DNA from: DATBGS01 sp036557885
GTDB lineage: Bacteria; Chloroflexota; Ktedonobacteria; Ktedonobacterales; DATBGS01
Length of the DNA: 34,256 nt
NCBI GenBank assembly: GCA_036557885.1
Contig: DATBGS010000167.1
Location: 1-34,256 of the forward strand
Direction: 5' to 3'
Below the pieces are notes generated by a model that was not told the origin of the DNA, made no database searches, and saw nothing but the letters and a program-made list of their open reading frames with translations. The number at the start of each line of letters is the position of its first letter. The stretch's first letter is position 1. Of the stretch, positions 16,527 to 25,539 are shown one piece after another. Both the position numbers and the translations under genes were made by a program.

Positions 16527-17177
16527 ATGACACTGCTGCCTCGCCGTACCCACATTGTATTGTTTGGCTTATTGGGGGTTGCCGCCTTGTTGCTGATGAC
16601 GGCCTGCGTGGGCGTTGCTGGTGGAACCAGCCAGAGTTCCTCACTCCCTGGAGCCACCAGCACTGGTGGGGTGAAGGATACCTCAGGTGGTGGCGCGACG
16701 ACCTTTGTACCAGGGAGCCTGGAATTCACGGGCCAGGTAGCAAACGTCAGTTCCACCAGCATTACTGTGAGCATGCCTGATGGGAGTCCTGCACCGGCTG
16801 CCACTATCAATGCTCAGACAGATCTTTCAGATTTTAACGGGGCAAATCCATCCCAGGGACAGACGGTCAAGATAAAAGAAAACGCCAACACCGATGGTTC
16901 TTTCACTGCAACGGAGCTAAAACCGGCTGGCAGCGGAGATGCGCAAGACCTTCACGTAGTGAAGTATACCGGCACAACAACCAGCTCTCTTGGTGCGGAT
17001 AACATCTTGCATTTTCAGGTTGGCAAGCAACTGTTCAACTTTCCAGTCAGCGCCACCACACAATATAAAGACTTCGCAAACGCAGGAGCGATTGGAAGCA
17101 ATCAACCCATCGAGGTAACGGTGCAATTTCAGCAGGGCACCTCAACAGTGCTTGAGATAAGCAACCCTAACAACTAG
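16527..17177 (+). CDS. Putative lipoprotein with DUF5666-like domain
   Basis: 216 residues. A basic start and hydrophobic stretch (IVLFGLLGVAALLLMTAC) end at a Cys that fits a lipobox, so the protein is probably anchored outside the membrane by lipid. A low-complexity Ser/Gly/Thr spacer follows. The domain after it has beta strands with FTGQVANVSSTSITVSM and GQTVKIKENANTDGSFTATE, the pattern of DUF5666, a small OB-like beta domain of unknown function. AGAGGAG precedes the ATG. It lies 84 bases before the kinase gene on the same strand and could be co-transcribed with it. Confidence 0.75.
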   Translation: MTLLPRRTHIVLFGLLGVAALLLMTACVGVAGGTSQSSSLPGATSTGGVKDTSGGGATTFVPGSLEFTGQVANVSSTSITVSMPDGSPAPAATINAQTDLSDFNGANPSQGQTVKIKENANTDGSFTATELKPAGSGDAQDLHVVKYTGTTTSSLGADNILHFQVGKQLFNFPVSATTQYKDFANAGAIGSNQPIEVTVQFQQGTSTVLEISNPNN

Positions 17178-17261
17178 CAGACCTCTTCTACGGATGGAGT
17201 GTTGTACAGCGCTGGTGTGTGGATACTGGCGCTCTCTGTTGTCTTGTGTGGGAGGTGTTGT

Positions 17262-18866
17262 ATGGCTCCCCCAGATCATCACACTGGAAAACTTCCCCCT
17301 CAATCCCTGCTGCTTCAGCGCTATTTGATTGTTGAGTGTGTTGGCCGAGGCGGTATGGGTGCCGTCTATCAGGCCCTTGATACACAGGCCGGTCATCGGA
17401 TAGTGGCAATCAAAGAGATGAGCCAGGGACACCTGAGTGAGGCTGCTCGAATCGAGGCCGAGGCTCGGTTTCAACGAGAGGCCGATCTTCTGCGCTCGCT
17501 AGCCCATTCAAACCTGCCACGTTTCCATCATGCATTTACTCAAGGAGGGCGCACTTATCTGGTGATGGACTTCATTCAGGGCAAAACACTCTATCAACTT
17601 CTCAAAGAAGCAGAAGGTCGCCCTCTGCCTGTCCAGCAGGTGCTCCGCTACGCCAGGCAACTTTGTGAGGTTTTGCTCTATTTGCATCAGCACCAGCCAC
17701 CCATCATTTTCCGAGATCTCAAGCCGGATAATATTATGGTGACCAGTCAGCAACAGGTGGTCCTGATTGATTTTGGAATTGCTCGCTTTTTCAAGGAAGG
17801 CCAGCGACAGGATACGGCTTTTTTTGGTACACCAGGGTATGCCGCTCCAGAGCAGCATGGTCTCTCCCAGACCACCGCGCGCTCCGATCTCTACAGTCTG
17901 GGAGTCACCCTGCATCACTGCCTGACCGGAAAAGACCCGTCATCGGCGCAGCCGCGCTTTGCGTTTGCATCTATTCGTCAGAGTAATGCAGCAGTTCCCC
18001 CTGAGTTAGCCATACTCATCCAGCGCATGACAGCACTTCATCCCAGCCAGCGCCCGCAGAGCGCGTCTGAAGTGCTACAGGAATTGACGAAGATTCTCCA
18101 GCAACCATCAGTAAAAACTGAGGCAACTGCCGCATCGGTGGGTGCCATCCGTCCAGGGCTGACCATGCAAGCGGGAGGCCAGGCGCCCATCCAGGCCGGA
18201 CCGTCATTTCTGCTGCCCACTGTAGCAGTTGGGCAAGTGCTGCCCTCCGCTCTCCCTGTACCACCTTCACCTCTCCGCCAGGCACCTCCATCCCCTATCT
18301 GGGAGAGGGGGTTTGCCCTGTTATTTGGCTTACTGTTGCTATTACTGGCGGGTGGAAGCACGCTCGCTTTCAATTTCGTGGTTGCCTCAGATCATTGGGT
18401 TGAAGCAGTGCTGATATTGTTTCTTGTACCCCTCAACTGCCTCTCCTGCCTGATCGTAAGAAGGCTCTGGCCCCGCCTCTTACTTGCATTGACTGCCCTG
18501 ACAGCCCTGCTGCCTGCTGGAGTTTTTCTCGTGCAAGCACTAAGCCCGAAGACGCGTGGCGGGATTTTCGGCCTCTTGCAAGACACCGCGATTGATGGCT
18601 TCGCATCAAGCACTTTTATCAACAAGGCACTCACTGCTGGATTAGTGCTGGTGGGTATCATAGTGATACTCTGGTTATTGCGCCCGTTTCGGCTTGCAGA
18701 TCGGCTCACACTGCTTGCCGTGTTTGGGCTGGCTCTGGCCTGCGCATTAGTCCAATATCCCCTCCACGATGACTCAGTCAGCAAGCACATCCTCCTGGTC
18801 ATCACATTGATCAGCTTAAACCAGGGTGGTCTGTTAGCGACCAGAATGGAATGGCTGAACAGATAG
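17262..18866 (+). CDS. Ser/Thr protein kinase with C-terminal membrane domain
   Basis: A 534-residue Hanks-type kinase, probably membrane-bound, that would phosphorylate Ser/Thr on target proteins. Kinase domain about residues 21-285: glycine loop GRGGMGAVYQA (28-38), Lys51 in VAIKE, catalytic FRDLKPDN with Asp152 and Asn157 (the usual His is Phe), Asp170 in DFG, then GTPGYAAPEQ. A proline-rich linker follows and then about five hydrophobic helices from residue 350 to the end, in place of the PASTA repeats of the best-known bacterial kinases. The start at 17262 has GGAGGTG five bases upstream; the frame is open 21 codons further but that part is not kinase-like. The gene converges on the FHA-exporter operon, whose FHA domain is a natural reader of phosphothreonine. 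Confidence 0.92.
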   Translation: MAPPDHHTGKLPPQSLLLQRYLIVECVGRGGMGAVYQALDTQAGHRIVAIKEMSQGHLSEAARIEAEARFQREADLLRSLAHSNLPRFHHAFTQGGRTYLVMDFIQGKTLYQLLKEAEGRPLPVQQVLRYARQLCEVLLYLHQHQPPIIFRDLKPDNIMVTSQQQVVLIDFGIARFFKEGQRQDTAFFGTPGYAAPEQHGLSQTTARSDLYSLGVTLHHCLTGKDPSSAQPRFAFASIRQSNAAVPPELAILIQRMTALHPSQRPQSASEVLQELTKILQQPSVKTEATAASVGAIRPGLTMQAGGQAPIQAGPSFLLPTVAVGQVLPSALPVPPSPLRQAPPSPIWERGFALLFGLLLLLLAGGSTLAFNFVVASDHWVEAVLILFLVPLNCLSCLIVRRLWPRLLLALTALTALLPAGVFLVQALSPKTRGGIFGLLQDTAIDGFASSTFINKALTAGLVLVGIIVILWLLRPFRLADRLTLLAVFGLALACALVQYPLHDDSVSKHILLVITLISLNQGGLLATRMEWLNR

Positions 18867-18903
18867 GTAAAAACTGATTTCAGGGAGGACAAACCCTGTT
18901 GAG

Positions 18904-20289
18904 TCATGCGCCATTCGGATTGTAGCGGGTAATGCGCAGGACTGGCAAGCCTCCGGCGTTAATTGGGAAGTAGACTTCCTGGGTCTGCTCATTGATGGCA
19001 ATCGTATGCGTCTCTTTGCCGATAAATGCCTCACTTAAGCGGTGGAATTCCCCGGCTTTCTCGTCAAAAATCGTGATGCCATCAGAGCTTGCAACGAATA
19101 ACAGATGCAGCGTGTGGTCAAGGCGCACAAGGTCCGAATTGGGCGCCACACGCATAGTAGCAGGATCGCTTGGGATCACCTTCATAGTTTGCAGGTCTAC
19201 ACGCAGCAGGTTCTCGAAGAGATTGGATGCTGGATCGAAGTCGGTGCAGGCGACAAAGGCTACGTGCTGGTCTGTATCAATGGTCATGCCATGTGGCGTG
19301 CTGCACGAGGCAGGAAGCTGGAGGCGATTATCCACTTCCATCGTCTTGACATCAATTGCATCAAACTCTGCGGTATGCGGCGGCGGCAGAACATACGCAT
19401 TGGGGTCATCACCGTTGGCTGCGACCTGAACCGTGACGAAATCATGCCCCAGGTCATATTCGTTGTGGCCGATGTCGTAGCCCCAGGTTGGCAAATTGTT
19501 GGTGGTTGGAGCTTGCTCCCCGTCTAAGAGGGGTAGCGTAGCGCCGAAGTTGACATATTTGAGAATCTGGTCCTGAACGGCATCAATCACGACTATGTTC
19601 TGATTCATCGGGTCGGTATTCATGGACTGGAGCGGGTCTGGAGGGGTGCCAGGGTCAGAAACGAAGACGAGATGATCAACCGCATCATACGAGATGGCGT
19701 CGGGGCTTTCGTTGTCTTGCAACTGAATCTGGTCCTCGATCTGCATCGTATCGGTGTTGATCACAAAAATGATGTTGTCTTCGGCGTCTGCCGCGAAGAC
19801 TTTGTGCAGATCAGGCGCGTCAATCACCCCGGCCACTTGCGGGGCGGGGATGCGCGCGAGCACTTTCCTTTGTGCGGTATCTACAACGACCACATTTCCA
19901 TCATAGAGTGGATTGAATGGAATATGGTTGAGCAGCAGATCATCGGGAGCAGGGCCGGTATGGGCAATAAACAGGCGATGTGTGGCTGCGTCATACGCCT
20001 GGAAGTCAAAGCCGTCAAATTCGAGGTCCACTCCTGGGGCCAGCGAAGCCGCGTCCTGCGCGTCTTTCGCCAGCCCACCAGGAAGGGCAACATCCTGGAC
20101 GAGCACCAGGCGCTGCGCTGGTGGGGCTACAAACAATTGGTGAGTGAGCACCAGCAGCAGATACGCTATCAGGCTGAAGCTCACGATGCCGCTGATCCAG
20201 GTAAAGATGCGAGTCTTCTGGCTCACTTTTTCTGGAGCAGGCGTTGGTAAGTATGGTGGTTGGGGCGCATTTGGGACTTGGACAAACAT
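18904..20289 (-). CDS. Membrane-anchored YncE-like beta-propeller protein
   Basis: 461 residues. A proline-rich cytoplasmic start is followed by one membrane helix (about 29-53, ISGIVSFSLIAYLLLVLTHQ) and an external domain made of repeated blades such as GNVVVVDTAQRKVLARIPAP, NIIFVINTDTMQIEDQIQLQ and HVAFVACTDF. This is the seven-bladed YncE/surface-layer type propeller, usually a binding or scaffold domain with no enzyme activity. AAAGGAGGGAGCG precedes the ATG. It follows the FHA/ABC exporter by 26 bases on the same strand, so the two form an operon, and it may help the exporter on the outside. The stop is 37 bases from the stop of the converging kinase gene. Confidence 0.85.
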   Translation of the reverse strand: MFVQVPNAPQPPYLPTPAPEKVSQKTRIFTWISGIVSFSLIAYLLLVLTHQLFVAPPAQRLVLVQDVALPGGLAKDAQDAASLAPGVDLEFDGFDFQAYDAATHRLFIAHTGPAPDDLLLNHIPFNPLYDGNVVVVDTAQRKVLARIPAPQVAGVIDAPDLHKVFAADAEDNIIFVINTDTMQIEDQIQLQDNESPDAISYDAVDHLVFVSDPGTPPDPLQSMNTDPMNQNIVVIDAVQDQILKYVNFGATLPLLDGEQAPTTNNLPTWGYDIGHNEYDLGHDFVTVQVAANGDDPNAYVLPPPHTAEFDAIDVKTMEVDNRLQLPASCSTPHGMTIDTDQHVAFVACTDFDPASNLFENLLRVDLQTMKVIPSDPATMRVAPNSDLVRLDHTLHLLFVASSDGITIFDEKAGEFHRLSEAFIGKETHTIAINEQTQEVYFPINAGGLPVLRITRYNPNGA

Positions 20290-20315
20290 CGCTCCCTCCT
20301 TTCTTTCAAAGGCTC

Positions 20316-22823
20316 CTAAGAAGCCGATTGGTAGAGCAGCACTACACGAGGAGCCAAAAAGACGCGCGCCCCAGGTATCAGAACCACGCGATCAACCCGG
20401 TCTCCTTGATAAATCAGTCCGTTCAAGCTCTCGGTGTCCTCAAGAACCCAGGCACCATTGCTGGCGATGATCCTGGCGTGCTTGCGCGAAACGCGCTGCG
20501 AGTTGACCTGAATATCGTTGGTATCAAGTCGGCCAATGTTGATCGCTGGCTGATCCAGCACGCGCCGCCTGACAACCTGACCGTCAACTTCGAGAACCAC
20601 CTGTGCCGTCGGGAGTTTCTGCACCGGCACAGATGGTTGGGTGCTGCCAGTGGATGACGCGCCATTGACCGTTCCCGTTGGCCCATACTGTGGTATTGGC
20701 GAACCAGAAGCCACAGCCGGCCAGCCCTGGGGCGCTGGCGCAGCAGACCAGAGAGGTACGGAGACCGGTTGAGTGCCCGGAGGAGCACCAATCTGGAGGG
20801 GCACGTAGGCCGAGCGGACAATGGATTGGCCGCCAGCCTTTTGCAGGTTATAGTGATTCTGTTCCTCTATCTTTTCCAGGTTATAGCGGTTCTGCTCTTC
20901 CAGCAGCGCTGCAAAAACGCCACCCTGCTTTTTCAGATCTGTAAAGCTCCCGCGCTCGACGATTTGCCCTGCTTTAAGCACAATGATCTCGTCAACATGG
21001 CCGAGCGTGCTCAAGCGGTGAGAAATCATGATGACTGTGCGCCCGACGACCAACTGATTGAGCGCGCGCATCACTTCGGTTTCAGCCTCCACATCCAGGG
21101 CGGCTGTGGGTTCATCAAGAATCAGGATGGGCGCGTTGCGCAGGATGGCGCGAGCAATGGCAACACGCTGGCGCTGTCCTCCCGAAAGGTCTTTGCCCTG
21201 TTCAGTGACCAGGCGCTCATAGCCACCTAGCTCCCTCACAATCACGTCGTGAATATTTGCTTTCTGGGCGGCGTCCACGACCTCCTGGGGAGTAGCACCC
21301 GGCCTGCCGATGGAGATATTGTCGGCTATGGTGCCTTCAAAGAGCACCGAGTCCTGGAGCACCATGCTGACGTTTTGCCGTAGGACTGCGAGAGGATACA
21401 GGCGGTTATCAAGTCCGTCTATACGTATAGACCCCTGAAGCGCCTCATAGAAACGTGGGATGAGTTTAACCAGTGTGGTCTTGCCACCACCCGAAAGTCC
21501 GACAAGCGCTACTTTTTTGCCGATAGGGAGCTGCAAGTTGATACCATTGAGCACCATCCGTTCGGGAGTATAACCAAAATAGACATTGTCAAAGGCAATC
21601 TCGCCACGCAGCCTGGTCGGGCCAGTGTACGGCGTCCGGCTCTCCAGGACTTCGGGGGCCTGGTCCAATACTTCCTGAATACGTTCCGCTCCGGCGCTGG
21701 CTGTGCCAGCCAGCGTGGTGAGCTTGGAAAGGTCGCGCATGGGCTGGTAGAGCAGGTTCAAGAACGTCATGAACAGAATCAGCAGCCCAATGTCAATGCT
21801 CAGACGCGGAACGGTAAACGCGCCCAGGTTAAAGTCATTGCCCGCTGCCACATAGCCACCCACGCCCAAGACCGCAGCAATGCCCAGGGCTATGAGCAAG
21901 CCAACGAGCGGCGTAAATTGCGCTTGCAGCCTCCCGGCTCTCAGCCCTGACCGACGGGTGGTATCTACATAGCCACCAAAGCGGAGGGCCTCATTTTCTT
22001 CGCGCGTAAAGACTTTGATGACCGTTAGCGCGTTGATGTCTTCGGTTGCCACATCGGAAACTTGCCCCGTTGCCTTCGCTGCTCGCTTTGTTGCGACCCT
22101 GATGCTGCGCGTATAGGTGTAGGTCATCAGAAACAGGGCGGGGAGAATGGTCATGGAGATGAGCGTGTAGGTCGGGCTGAGGATGAGCATAACGGCGATC
22201 ACGCCAGTCAGCGTCAAGATGCCTGCCAGCAAATCCACCATGCCGTCCGCAACCAGCTTCTCAATATCAGAGATATTGCCGGTAATACGGTTGACCAGAT
22301 CGCCTTTTTTCTGTTTACCATGCCAATCCAATGAAAGGCGTTGCAGGTGATCAAAGAGCTGATTGCGCAATCTGGCGGTGAGATTGTGCGCTATCTGCGC
22401 GGCCAGGAAGCGGATGAGATAGAGCAAGGCGGCGTTGATCAAGGCAAAGACAAGCAGCATCACGATGGAGAAGACAATCACCCCATTGACGGTATGATGA
22501 CTGGCAACCAGGATGGGGCTGTTATCGCTGGGCGAGACCGGGCACAACGTTAAGGCCGGGGCTTGTGGTGGCAGCCCAGGGCCAAGCGGTTGTAGCTCAG
22601 GGGCGATCTGAGGCGTATCAAATTTATCGAGAATGGGGTTCAGGAACGGAAAGAGGCACGATGGGTCGTTCCCAGGGTTTTGTACCTTGCTTGGGATGAA
22701 CTTTATGGGAAAGGCCATGCCAATCTGGACAAAGACCTGCGTGACGGTAAGAAGGATCGCCAGCAAAACGAGCAGCCGATACCCCTTGAGGTTGCGGTAC
22801 AAGAATACAAAGAGCAATTTCAT
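20316..22823 (-). CDS. ABC exporter (MsbA-like half-transporter) with C-terminal FHA domain
   Basis: 835 residues. The membrane domain (about 1-370) has six helices, with an unusually long loop of about 65 residues between the first two (48-112). The nucleotide-binding domain has Walker A GLSGGGKTT (442-450), signature LSGGQRQR (546-553), Walker B ILILDE (566-571) and switch His602. After a linker that includes an 11-residue tandem duplication (642-663) and a Pro/Ser-rich stretch, residues about 760-830 form an FHA domain: Gly764-Arg765, Ser779-Arg-Lys-His782 and Asn801-Gly802, the full phosphothreonine-binding set. FHA domains read phosphorylated kinase targets, so transport may be phospho-controlled. 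The ATG at 22823 has GGAGGAGAGG upstream; 40 open codons further upstream are unlike the family. It would work as a dimer. Substrate unknown. Confidence 0.93.
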   Translation of the reverse strand: MKLLFVFLYRNLKGYRLLVLLAILLTVTQVFVQIGMAFPIKFIPSKVQNPGNDPSCLFPFLNPILDKFDTPQIAPELQPLGPGLPPQAPALTLCPVSPSDNSPILVASHHTVNGVIVFSIVMLLVFALINAALLYLIRFLAAQIAHNLTARLRNQLFDHLQRLSLDWHGKQKKGDLVNRITGNISDIEKLVADGMVDLLAGILTLTGVIAVMLILSPTYTLISMTILPALFLMTYTYTRSIRVATKRAAKATGQVSDVATEDINALTVIKVFTREENEALRFGGYVDTTRRSGLRAGRLQAQFTPLVGLLIALGIAAVLGVGGYVAAGNDFNLGAFTVPRLSIDIGLLILFMTFLNLLYQPMRDLSKLTTLAGTASAGAERIQEVLDQAPEVLESRTPYTGPTRLRGEIAFDNVYFGYTPERMVLNGINLQLPIGKKVALVGLSGGGKTTLVKLIPRFYEALQGSIRIDGLDNRLYPLAVLRQNVSMVLQDSVLFEGTIADNISIGRPGATPQEVVDAAQKANIHDVIVRELGGYERLVTEQGKDLSGGQRQRVAIARAILRNAPILILDEPTAALDVEAETEVMRALNQLVVGRTVIMISHRLSTLGHVDEIIVLKAGQIVERGSFTDLKKQGGVFAALLEEQNRYNLEKIEEQNHYNLQKAGGQSIVRSAYVPLQIGAPPGTQPVSVPLWSAAPAPQGWPAVASGSPIPQYGPTGTVNGASSTGSTQPSVPVQKLPTAQVVLEVDGQVVRRRVLDQPAINIGRLDTNDIQVNSQRVSRKHARIIASNGAWVLEDTESLNGLIYQGDRVDRVVLIPGARVFLAPRVVLLYQSAS

Positions 22824-23761
22824 GGTTCCTCTCCTCCAGATGGTGAAGTGAACTCTTCTGGCGAGACGTGAGGGGAGATTGATTACACACCTATCGCTTG
22901 ATCCATCAACCCTCAGATGATTACGGTTCCTAACTGGCAGCACAGGCCAGTCAGGGACAGGTAGGCCCTAACTTCTTGGAGAGGTGGCATGCTAATGGTA
23001 AGAAGATGATGCTTATTGCTGTCGTTTGGCACCTGAGACAAAGGGAGGGATCCCTTGTTTTTCTCTGATAAGCATCAATCCCTCAACTTTACCGATAAGC
23101 TGCTCGCCTGACTCATTACAGCCATACATTCATGATGAACTTGCTTTGCTTTCTTGTCAATGAAATGGATCACAAAGGGGGATGGCTTCAACAGCTACTT
23201 TTGCGCGGAGTCGCTTTACTTTTAAGCATGGGGAGAAAGCACCCCTGTCCTGGCTCCGATGTGGTACCCTTGTCAAGAGGATAGCGGGAGGCAAGCCAAA
23301 CCAGCAGGCAGATAGTAAGTGACCATATCCCTGCTTCCCAAAGGAGCAGGAATCAGATGATCGATTGTGCTTCTCCAAACATTCTGGTCTGTAAATGCGC
23401 TGCATAGCCAGAAGGACTCAGCACAATGGTCGAGCCATTGATTTCCAGGTGGGTCAGACCCTGTGGTGGCTACTTTCCGGGTCCGGGGGCGAAAGAACAG
23501 GCTTGCTGGGGTACCTGAGGATGTTGAGAGGGTTTCTCTCGGCCTGGTAAGTGCCATTCAGAGAGAGTATCCCCATCGCACTGACCGATTGAAGCCTGCT
23601 TCCAAGCTCCTGAGACACTCTTTTTATTCGCTCTCAGGATCCTGACCACAGGACAATCCAGTTCCTGCCCACGCGCAGACGCACCACTGGTTCTCGCCAA
23701 GCAGCGGGATGGCTCTTGGCTTAGTGATGCTCCTCTGGCGTTCTTCTGAGCTGGAAGCCCA
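22824..23761. other. Gene-poor gap, 938 bp
   Basis: The right end is next to a transposase remnant and the left end should hold the promoter of the exporter operon. I found no protein family in any frame. At 23463-23478 GTGGTGGCTACTTTCC resembles a single arm of the palindromic repeat family. The rest is unremarkable. Confidence 0.45.
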
Positions 23762-24213
23762 TCAGGCGACGCGGCGGTAATCATGATGTAAGCCGCCCAG
23801 AACGGGCACAGCTAGGATAGGTCCATCGCGTGCCTCGGCTAGAAGGGCAGCATTGGACGGATCAGGGATCTGCTGCCGCAAGCCTTGGTGGGGACGTGCC
23901 CGATTGAAGTAGGCGATATACGCCTGGAGAACCCGGGAGAGCTGTTGTTCGTGCAGAATCAGCAGATGGTCGAGCATTCCCGCCGTACGCTCCCCAAGAA
24001 GCGCTCGCAATACGCCTTGGCGCACGGAGCGCGTATCGGTGTTCGGAGGAGTTTGATCCCGCTCCCGCTTGCTACGCGTGCGAAGAGTGGCCCAAACTTG
24101 CTGTCGTTATCTCGGATCAGGAATCGAGGGGCCTGCCCATAGAGCGTCGCCTCCCGAAGCTGTTGCGCGACCCAGGCATCCGTCGGATGGCGCGTCACCC
24201 CAACATGGATCAC
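23762..24213 (-). pseudogene. IS3-like DDE transposase/integrase remnant, frameshifted and 5'-truncated
   Basis: Two overlapping frames carry the parts of one integrase core. The upstream part (from 24213) has THE pattern HVGVTRHPTDAWVAQQLREA, then FLIRDNDSKFGPLF with a catalytic Asp, and AYCERFLGSVRREC with the catalytic Glu. It then reads STIC and stops. The continuation LDHLLILHEQQLSRVLQAYI and NRARPHQGLRQQIP is in another frame, so one frameshift lies near 23960-23975. The N-terminal helix-turn-helix and first catalytic Asp are missing. The truncation is within about ten bases of the left end of palindromic repeat copy E (24221), which suggests that the repeat's insertion, or recombination at it, removed the rest. 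Confidence 0.85.
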
Positions 24214-24220
24214 CTTCCGT

Positions 24221-24316
24221 TGTGCTGGCTACTTTATTTATCGGCCACAGATAACTGGTTCAATTGTGCTCAATGCCTCCTTTATTTCGTCCGGATGAAG
24301 AAAGTAGCCAGCGCAC
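24221..24316 (+). repeat. MITE-like palindromic repeat, copy E
   Basis: Left arm TGTGCTGGCTACTTTATTTA, right arm GATGAAGAAAGTAGCCAGCG. The interior ACTGGTTCAATTGTGCTCAA matches copies A and F. It abuts the broken end of the transposase remnant. Confidence 0.87.
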
Positions 24317-24318
24317 GG

Positions 24319-24501
24319 GCTCCCGTTGACGCCGCCACGTTTGCTTGCTTAAGTCTAGATGCCACCTGGCCCCGTGTGCTGCTCGTCACTGCACTCGGAT
24401 TCGACCTTCGCCCTCCACTTTTCCCCATAAAGGGGTTCCAGCCCAGGTAGCATCAGGAGTGGCACGTGATCGCGGGTTCGCCCCCTTTGGCTCCCTTCGC
24501 C
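24319..24501 (+). repeat. Dispersed repeat built on a ~76-bp period, copy 2
   Basis: Shares GCTCCCGTTG, GATGCCACCTGGCCCCGTG, CGGATTCGACC (24396) and, 78 bases later, GCGGGTTCGCCCCCTTTGG. It starts three bases after palindromic copy E. It is the most diverged of the four copies in its second half. Confidence 0.65.
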
Positions 24502-24927
24502 AGCGCACTAACCAGGCGTCTAGAAGGACGAACTTGCATGCTTCTCCTTCATCTGCTCTCGGATAAGGTCTATCTTTTCCCCTCCGCAGACCGCGTAGTG
24601 TGTGAACATTTCAACTATCTTGATCGCAGAGACAGGAGAAACAGAAGTGGATGGAATTGGCGCACGCTGCAGGGGTTCCATGATTCGGTTCAAGTAGCAG
24701 GCGAATTTGCCTGGTATTCTGTGGCGACTCGCAGAGGGAATGGAGAGGGCCTGTGGTGCTGGTCTGCTGATCCCCCTTCCCAGGGCTTTATTCCATCATC
24801 CCACTGGCAGGCACCATAGGAACCTGGAACAACATGAAGCCTCCTTTATCTCTTGCGGTATAGAAGATGCAGCTTTGACTGACGGATTCCTGACATCCAA
24901 CTCGATCAACTCAGGAGGGAAAAACAG
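24502..24927. other. Intergenic, 426 bp, upstream of the molybdoenzyme operon
   Basis: Should contain the operon promoter. A 117-codon frame crosses it but its residues match nothing I know and it runs out of a repeat, so I do not call it. Confidence 0.4.
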
Positions 24928-25539
24928 GTGAGTGGAGGTTTTATTTCGCGCGGCTTCAAGGGCCGCCGCCAAGAAGGTGATGTGAGCAGGCGCATCCCGC
25001 CCGGCCAGCACCTGGAACACGGCTTTTCAGTGCTTTCGGCTGGCCCCACACCGCACACTCCACTAGAAAAGTGGGATTTTTCGATTATCGGCGAGATTGA
25101 CCAGCCCAAACACTGGACCTGGGAGGAATTTCGCGCCCTGCCCCATGAGACCATTACCAAAGACATCCACTGTGTGACCAAATGGTCTAAGCTGGATACG
25201 CAGTGGGAGGGCGTCTCGATGGAGACGCTGCTGGCCGGGGTTGAGACAGCTGCCGAGAATGTCATCGCCTTCTGCGATGGCGGCTATACCACCAATTTGC
25301 CCCTGGAGGATGTGACGGGCGGCAAAGCCTGGATTGTCTCCAGCTATGACGGCCAGCCGCTGCCACCAGAACACGGCGGCCCGGCGCGGCTGCTGGCGCC
25401 ACACCTCTACTTTTGGAAGAGCGCCAAGTGGGCTCGGGGCCTGAAATTGGTCGAAGAGGACGAACCCGGCTTCTGGGAGTCGCTTGGCTATCATAACTAT
25501 GGTGATCCATGGAAAGAACAGCGCTATTGGGGCGACTAA
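24928..25539 (+). CDS. Molybdopterin-dependent oxidoreductase, sulfite-oxidase fold
   Basis: 203 residues of the single-domain sulfite-oxidase/YedY fold, which holds a molybdopterin cofactor. The Mo-binding Cys is Cys82 in KDIHCVTKWSKLDTQWEGV, the conserved context. Other family marks are FCDGGYTTNLPLEDV (115-129) and LAPHLYFWKSAKWARGL (156-172). There is no Tat or Sec signal, so unlike YedY it should stay in the cytoplasm. It starts at GTG 24928, with AGGAGGGA seven bases upstream. The next gene begins 31 bases before its stop. The flavin reductase downstream is the likely electron partner. The substrate is unknown; a small oxidised compound such as a sulfoxide or similar is possible. Confidence 0.9.
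   Translation: MSGGFISRGFKGRRQEGDVSRRIPPGQHLEHGFSVLSAGPTPHTPLEKWDFSIIGEIDQPKHWTWEEFRALPHETITKDIHCVTKWSKLDTQWEGVSMETLLAGVETAAENVIAFCDGGYTTNLPLEDVTGGKAWIVSSYDGQPLPPEHGGPARLLAPHLYFWKSAKWARGLKLVEEDEPGFWESLGYHNYGDPWKEQRYWGD

Noticed and set aside
18867..18903. Bidirectional terminator between the kinase and propeller genes
   Set aside because: CAGGG / CCCTG makes only a 5-bp stem with an 8-base loop and no clean T-run beside it.
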